A stretch of 6,072 bases of DNA from an uncultured Collinsella sp. (GTDB lineage Bacteria > Actinomycetota > Coriobacteriia > Coriobacteriales > Coriobacteriaceae), in the NCBI GenBank assembly GCA_900757705.1, contig CAAEOW010000178.1:1-6072 (forward strand). The letters run 5' to 3'. Under the pieces are notes generated by a model, which ran no database searches, was not told the origin of the DNA, and saw only the letters and a program-made list of their open reading frames with translations. Below are positions 5,786 through 6,072 of this stretch, in pieces. The position numbers were made by a program, and so were the translations under genes. Numbering within the stretch: position 1 is the stretch's first letter; each line of letters starts with the position of its first letter.

Positions 5786-6072
5786 ATGGACGAGAAGAAC
5801 GAAGAACTCGTGGACGCGCAGATCGTCGAGGAGGACAGTCGCATGTATGGGCACGCCGAGGGCGAGCCTGGTGGCGAGGTCGCTGACGAGCCGGCGCTGG
5901 TACTGGGCGACGACGACCCGCACGATGCCGAGCTGCACGAGAAGATTCTTTCGGAGGAGTGCGCCTGGAAGGGCAAGATCCTCGACGTCCACCGTCTTGA
6001 GGTTGAGCTGCCCAACGGTCGCCGCAGCGCCCGCGATATCGTTCGCCATCCGGGTGCGGCGGCCGTTGTGGC
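5786..6072 (+). CDS. NUDIX hydrolase, ADP-ribose pyrophosphatase-like, 5' part only
   Basis: The gene runs off the right edge after 95 full codons. Residues 61-95 (WKGKILDVHRLEVELPNG, then RDIVRHPGAAAVV) match the N-terminal strands of ADP-ribose pyrophosphatases (NudF type), which hydrolyse ADP-ribose to AMP and ribose 5-phosphate. The NUDIX box (GX5EX7REUXEEXGU) would lie beyond the window, so catalysis cannot be confirmed. Residues 1-58 form an unusual acidic extension: 21 D/E against 3 K/R. Start choice is uncertain. ATG 5786 has AGAGGA at 5771-5776, 9 bases away, and ATG 5777 is in frame but too close to it. In-frame ATG 5843 (residue 20) follows a much stronger GAGGAGGA (5828-5835) by 7 bases. 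It probably shares a transcript with purD. Confidence 0.8.
   Translation, partial: MDEKNEELVDAQIVEEDSRMYGHAEGEPGGEVADEPALVLGDDDPHDAELHEKILSEECAWKGKILDVHRLEVELPNGRRSARDIVRHPGAAAVV

Noticed and set aside
4544..6049. 501-aa open frame on the minus strand opposite purD
   Set aside because: It is the antisense shadow of purD and the next gene in GC-rich DNA. It has low-complexity A/G/H/L/V composition and no domain, and it overlaps fully supported plus-strand genes.

Overview
The window reads as a chromosomal segment of a high-GC actinobacterium. It is most likely from class Coriobacteriia and resembles Collinsella, judged from GC-rich third codon positions, the gene order dnaB-purA-purD and the general look of the proteins. 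No database search was possible, so the genus is an inference. All genes are on the plus strand.

Layout. Positions 1-29 hold what is probably the last eight codons of the upstream gene; rplI (ribosomal protein L9) is the guess. Positions 36-127 hold four imperfect direct repeats at an exact 23-bp period, apparently non-coding. Positions 161-1443 are a complete IS3-like insertion sequence of 1283 bp with inverted terminal repeats and a 3-bp target duplication (GTC). It sits in the intergenic region upstream of dnaB. Its transposase keeps the HTH, leucine zipper and DDE residues (D244, D305, E341), but a G6 run at 1318-1323 throws the last ~31 codons out of frame. The open frame therefore runs through the right inverted repeat and stops in host DNA. 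Positions 1447-1569 are the remaining dnaB leader, with an extended -10 promoter candidate.

The housekeeping block follows: dnaB (replicative helicase, 1570-2961), purA (adenylosuccinate synthetase, 3055-4341), purD (phosphoribosylamine-glycine ligase, TTG start, 4460-5764) and the first ~95 codons of a NUDIX/ADP-ribose pyrophosphatase-like gene (5786 to the window end). PurD makes GAR early in de novo purine synthesis, and PurA commits IMP to AMP. The helicase neighbour consumes the nucleotide products only indirectly. purA has its own promoter candidate with a hairpin in its spacer. The purA-purD gap contains two strong, partly exclusive hairpins that could be a terminator/attenuator or an operator. 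purD and the NUDIX gene are about 20 bp apart and are probably co-transcribed.

The most unusual items are the 23-bp repeat array next to the IS, the competing hairpins ahead of purD, and two possible recoding sites in the transposase: a TTTTAAAA slippery site with a hairpin, and the G6 frameshift. I see no clearly new multi-gene system here.
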